DNA of 64,000 nt from Verrucomicrobiota bacterium (GTDB taxonomy: Bacteria > Verrucomicrobiota > Verrucomicrobiia > Limisphaerales > PALSA-1396), in contig JACQFP010000042.1 of assembly GCA_016200005.1 (NCBI GenBank), positions 62,001 to 126,000 of the forward strand. Reading direction: 5' to 3'. Made by a program: the position numbers and the translations under genes. The notes under the pieces were generated by a model that worked only from the letters and a program-made list of their open reading frames with translations, searched no databases and was not told the origin of the DNA. Position 1 is the first letter of the stretch, and every line of letters begins with the position of its first letter. Shown piece by piece: positions 61,042-64,000 of the stretch.

Positions 61042-61971
61042 ATGAACACAGCTACACGCATTGTTGCCACTGGAGTCGTTTGCCCTGGGTCCAGACGTAA
61101 TGGTGTTGCGAAAGCAAATGGGAGTGTCCGCACCGTGGAATGCGCTTCCATTCCCGGTCAACGTCCAGCGAATGAAGGAAGCAATGCCGCGAAGCTGGAA
61201 ACTTTGCGCCGTTGTCCGCTCTTTGCTGAACTACCGGGTGGAGATCTGCCCCTTATCACCGGCTTGACGGTCTCGAAAAGTTTGGGAAAAGGAGCTTACT
61301 TGTTCTATGAGGGTGGCCCGGTGCACGGCATTTACATCGTGCAGAGCGGGGCAATCAAACTGTCGCGGACGAGTTCCGGTGGAAAGGAACAAGTGCTCCA
61401 TATTTTCCGGGCTGGAGAGTCCTTTGGCGAGGACGGCCTGGTGTCCGAAGCCGGTAATCTGGCCGACGCCCGGGCGGTGCAGCCTTCGTTTGTGTGGATG
61501 ATCCAGAAGGCCGGCTTCCTTGCGTTGGTCAGGCGCAAGCCAGCTCTCGTTCTGCCGCTGCTGCGGGCCTTGCATGAACATCAAGCCACGCTCATGAGGC
61601 TGCTCGATGATTTGGCGTTCAAAGACGTCAACACCCGGCTGGCCAACTGGCTCATTGAACACTGCCCGGATCCGCATAGCGCACGGCCCTGTTGCGTCGA
61701 GCCGTCGATGCCCATGAACGTGCTGGCCGCCGAACTGGGCACGGCGAGCGAAACGTTCTCTCGCGCCTTGACCCGGTTTCGGAAAGAAAACCTGGTCTCC
61801 ACCGACCGCAATAAGATCGTTTTGCTCCAACCTTCGAGACTGACGTCCTATGTGGAACAGGCCGCGCCGTTAACCAGGTTCGTTTTTCCCTTGGCCGCCG
61901 CGGCACCGTGTCGCGAAAAGCCGGAAAATATGGAGAGCGAACCGCGCTTTGATAAAGAGCGACGTCGATAA
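61042..61971 (+). CDS. Crp/Fnr family transcriptional regulator
   Basis: A 309-residue regulator. Residues 55-170 are the cyclic-nucleotide-type beta-roll (PLFAELPGGDLPLITGL, YLFYEGGPVHGIYIVQSGAI, FRAGESFGEDGLVS). A long dimer helix follows (ALHEHQATLMRLLDDLAF), then the HTH (VLAAELGTASETFSRALTRF near 240). It has no N-terminal Fnr-type Cys cluster, so it is more likely a DNR/NarR- or Crp-like sensor of an unknown signal. The C-terminal 40 residues after the HTH are unusual, rich in Pro/Arg/Glu. It heads the sugar-enzyme genes downstream and is a candidate regulator of them. Confidence 0.9.
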   Translation: MNTATRIVATGVVCPGSRRNGVAKANGSVRTVECASIPGQRPANEGSNAAKLETLRRCPLFAELPGGDLPLITGLTVSKSLGKGAYLFYEGGPVHGIYIVQSGAIKLSRTSSGGKEQVLHIFRAGESFGEDGLVSEAGNLADARAVQPSFVWMIQKAGFLALVRRKPALVLPLLRALHEHQATLMRLLDDLAFKDVNTRLANWLIEHCPDPHSARPCCVEPSMPMNVLAAELGTASETFSRALTRFRKENLVSTDRNKIVLLQPSRLTSYVEQAAPLTRFVFPLAAAAPCREKPENMESEPRFDKERRR

Positions 61972-62013
61972 CCATGTGGGTTCTTGCTCAAACCGAACCA
62001 TCCAACCAATACC

Positions 62014-62886
62014 ATGATTCACCTGGGGCTGCATACTGACAACTGGAGGCCGTTGAGCGTCGGGTTCGAAGCGGCGTGTGAAAAGATCGCCGCCACGGGC
62101 CTCAAGCATATCGAGTTCTGCGCCATCCACGGCCAGAACTTTATCGCGGCGCTGGGCTACGATCCCGGTGTCTCTTTGCAATCCAACCCGCGCGCCCTCC
62201 GTCGCTTCCTCGACAAGCGCAATCTCCGAGTTTCGCAGATCGATGGGTCCTATCCGATGATGGGGCCGAACGGCTCCGCCTACGGCGTGCAGTACGTCAC
62301 GCAGAGCATCCGCTTCGCCGCCGAACTGGGCTGCCCGATGGTGGACACCGTGGACGGCGCGTTCGAGACACCCGGCCTGACCCGCAAGGAGGTCTTCCGC
62401 GTCACCTGCGATAACTACCGCCAGTGTCTCGCCTGGGCGGAAGACTACAAGGTCGTCATTAATGTCGAACCGCATGGCCCCTACACGAACGACCTCGATT
62501 TCATGCGGCGTCTGTTCAAGGAATTCGAGTCCGAATATCTGCGCTGCAATTTTGACACGGGCAACACGTTCATCGCCGGCCACAATCCGCTGGACTACCT
62601 CAAGGCGCTGCGCAAATACATCGTACATTGTCACATCAAGGACGTCAGCGGCGCGTTGGCGGCGGCGGCACGCGGCGAGGAGACCGGCATCGGCTGCAGC
62701 ATCGTGCCGATTGGCGGCGGCGTGAACGCGCAGAACATCCGGCGCTGTCTCGATTATTTGAACCAGACGCGCTGGGACGGCGTCGTTTCGATCGAGTGTC
62801 ACGGCTCGGATGAAAACATCGCGGCCAGCGTCAAGTGGATGAAAGCGGCGGTCAAGGCGAAGCGGTCGCCGCAACAGCAAAAGTAA
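62014..62886 (+). CDS. Sugar phosphate isomerase/epimerase (TIM barrel)
   Basis: A 290-residue protein of the AP-endonuclease-2/xylose-isomerase-like fold. The metal-site acidic residues are likely in IEFCAIHGQNFI near 33, VINVEPHGPYTND (Glu/His, near 150), CNFDTGNTFIAGHNP (Asp, near 182) and GVVSIECHGSDEN (Glu near 262). Close kin include hydroxypyruvate isomerase and myo-inosose enzymes, so substrate cannot be set. The ATG at 62014 starts MIHLGLHTDNW. It has 27 bp to the next gene and is in an apparent operon with it. No signal peptide. Confidence 0.85.
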   Translation: MIHLGLHTDNWRPLSVGFEAACEKIAATGLKHIEFCAIHGQNFIAALGYDPGVSLQSNPRALRRFLDKRNLRVSQIDGSYPMMGPNGSAYGVQYVTQSIRFAAELGCPMVDTVDGAFETPGLTRKEVFRVTCDNYRQCLAWAEDYKVVINVEPHGPYTNDLDFMRRLFKEFESEYLRCNFDTGNTFIAGHNPLDYLKALRKYIVHCHIKDVSGALAAAARGEETGIGCSIVPIGGGVNAQNIRRCLDYLNQTRWDGVVSIECHGSDENIAASVKWMKAAVKAKRSPQQQK

Positions 62887-62912
62887 GAACCCCGAACAGA
62901 AAGCGAAACACC

Positions 62913-63875
62913 ATGAATCGTCGTTCATTCGTCAAAAGCAGCCTCCTCGGCTCCGCCAGCTTGGCACTGGCGCTGAATTCACGATCTGAGGATCCCTCCA
63001 AACCCGAGGCCGCACCGTCTGCGGCCAAGGACGCACTCCCCAAAGGCCGCATCGGCAAGCTCAAGGTCAGCCGCCTCATTCTTGGCGGCAACCTGCTCAC
63101 ACACTTCACCCACAGCCGCGACCTGCAATACGTCTATCGCCTCGCGGCTCAATACAACACCGACGAGAAAATCATTGAGACGCTGGCCCTCGCCGAGAAA
63201 CAGGGCATCAACACCGTCTCCATGCACAACCCGCCGCATCCGATTTCCGTGCTGCGCCGTTACCGCAAGGAGCGCGGCGGCAAGATCCAGTGGATCATTT
63301 GTCCCACCGCGCCACCCGAGCCGGACATGGCCAAGTACCGCGCGCACGTCGAGGAACTGATGAAGGACGGCTGCGAGGCCATTTACCTGTGGGGTGTTCA
63401 CGCGGACTCACTGGTGGCACAGGGGAAGATGGATCTCGTGGCCAAAGCCGTCGAACTGCCAAAAGAGTTCGGCGCGCCCTCCGGCGTCGGTGCGCACTCG
63501 CTGGACGTGGTCAAAGCCTGCGAGGAGCATGGCGTGAAAGCCGACTTTTATATCAAGACCTTCCACCATCACAGCTACCCGACTAGACCCAAGGCCGACC
63601 AGATCAAGGGCGCCTACAACGAATTTCCCGGCTACTGGTGCGCCAACCCGCAGGACACCGCCGAGGTGATGAAATCCATCAAGAAGCCTTGGATCGCCTT
63701 CAAGACCATGGCCGCCGGCGCCATCCCGCCGAAGAACGCCTTCCGCTACGCCTTCAAGAACGGCGCGGACTTCGTGCTCGCCGGCATGTTCGACTTCGAG
63801 ATCGCCGAGGACACGCAGCACGCGCGCGACGCCATTGCCAGCTACACCGACCGCGAGAGACAATGGACGGCGTGA
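62913..63875 (+). CDS. Exported aldo-keto reductase-like protein
   Basis: A 320-residue protein with a twin-arginine-type N-terminus (NRRSFVKSSLLGSASLALAL). The barrel shows the AKR-like start GKLKVSRLILGGNLL near 50, HNPPHP (strand near 105), HSLDVVKACEEHGVKADFY near 200, and NPQDTAEVMKSIKKPWIAF near 250. The usual AKR Asp-Tyr-Lys-His set cannot be assigned safely, so it may be a non-catalytic or divergent member. Related exported proteins are frequent in PVC bacteria next to TIM-barrel isomerases, as here. ATG at 62913. Confidence 0.78.
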   Translation: MNRRSFVKSSLLGSASLALALNSRSEDPSKPEAAPSAAKDALPKGRIGKLKVSRLILGGNLLTHFTHSRDLQYVYRLAAQYNTDEKIIETLALAEKQGINTVSMHNPPHPISVLRRYRKERGGKIQWIICPTAPPEPDMAKYRAHVEELMKDGCEAIYLWGVHADSLVAQGKMDLVAKAVELPKEFGAPSGVGAHSLDVVKACEEHGVKADFYIKTFHHHSYPTRPKADQIKGAYNEFPGYWCANPQDTAEVMKSIKKPWIAFKTMAAGAIPPKNAFRYAFKNGADFVLAGMFDFEIAEDTQHARDAIASYTDRERQWTA

Positions 63876-63882
63876 CGGGACC

Positions 63883-64000
63883 ATGAGAAAGTTCTGCCGA
63901 ACAGTTCTCGCGCTCGCAGCGACATTCCTGGCTGCGCACGACACGACTGCCGCACCCACGAACGCCTTCTTCCCGTTTTGCATCGACTGGCATGACGCCA
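63883..64000 (+). CDS. Secreted TIM-barrel isomerase-like protein, 5' end only
   Basis: 39 codons from the ATG at 63883 run off the right edge. They give a signal peptide (KFCRTVLALAATFLAAHDTTA) and then NAFFPFCIDWHDA, which resembles the start of exported sugar phosphate isomerase/epimerase-like proteins. It begins 8 bp after the previous stop, so it continues the operon. Identity is tentative because too little is present. Confidence 0.55.
   Translation, partial: MRKFCRTVLALAATFLAAHDTTAAPTNAFFPFCIDWHDA

Noticed and set aside
60704-61042. A 112-codon minus-strand frame upstream of the Crp/Fnr gene
   Set aside because: It has no start context, no recognisable fold and overlaps the promoter region of two divergent genes.

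Overview
The window looks like chromosome from a Verrucomicrobiota bacterium, probably close to the Pedosphaera/Limisphaerales group. This is inferred from gene content, not from a marker gene: Tat-exported Gfo/Idh-type and aldo-keto reductase-like enzymes, a DUF1552 plus DUF1592-type cytochrome pair, large sugar-dehydrogenase/cytochrome c fusions, a PEP-CTERM protein, an ECF sigma factor with a membrane-anchored tail, and many secreted hydrolases. I saw no rRNA, tRNA, CRISPR array, phage or complete transposase gene.

Layout. 1-4655 is a minus-strand respiratory complex I operon in the order nuoA-B-C-D-I-H, running off the left edge. It lacks nuoE, nuoF and nuoG between D and I, and has hairpin repeats in three of its gaps. 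4763-9669 holds small metabolic genes (two SDR enzymes, pirin, an exported nitrilase-like enzyme, a PEP-CTERM protein) and a truncated amidohydrolase. 9770-14007 is an SGNH hydrolase translationally coupled to a propeller/HEAT/cytochrome c protein. 14184-19235 has a cupin, a CxxC membrane protein, a secreted protein, a half-length aldehyde dehydrogenase and an ABC-F ATPase. 19571-22013 has the sigma-factor fusion and a VapBC-like toxin-antitoxin pair. 22157-28369 is mainly glycan or nucleoside hydrolases with two broken genes.

28549-31937 is the accessory island: a stand-alone SF2 helicase with a nuclease-like N-terminus, then a decayed stretch. In that stretch three fragments resembling the 3' end of a UbiD-type decarboxylase alternate with a broken HigBA toxin-antitoxin module and a DUF559 endonuclease bracketed by palindromic repeats. 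31938-39624 has a DJ-1/PfpI protein, a ceramidase-like protein, an oxidoreductase, a four-repeat secreted protein, a PhoH-type ATPase and a GST-like protein. 40052-41578 is a ComM/YifB ATPase.

41629-60696 is almost entirely minus strand and devoted to exported polymer degradation: a multi-heme sugar dehydrogenase, an exported PLP aminotransferase, a second ceramidase-like protein, a beta-helix protein, an esterase-heparinase fusion, an alpha/alpha-barrel-like protein, and DUF1552 plus a giant DUF1592-family cytochrome. 61042-64000 turns to the plus strand with a Crp/Fnr regulator followed by TIM-barrel isomerase, aldo-keto reductase-like and second isomerase genes, a likely sugar-catabolic operon cut by the right edge.

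The strongest cross-cutting signal is repeats. There are several families of 70-105 bp elements made of two inverted hairpins, each headed by GTAG or GGAG as in REP/BIME elements. Several are translated in frame inside large proteins. There is also a second repeat class whose hairpin arms are degenerate short tandem repeats.
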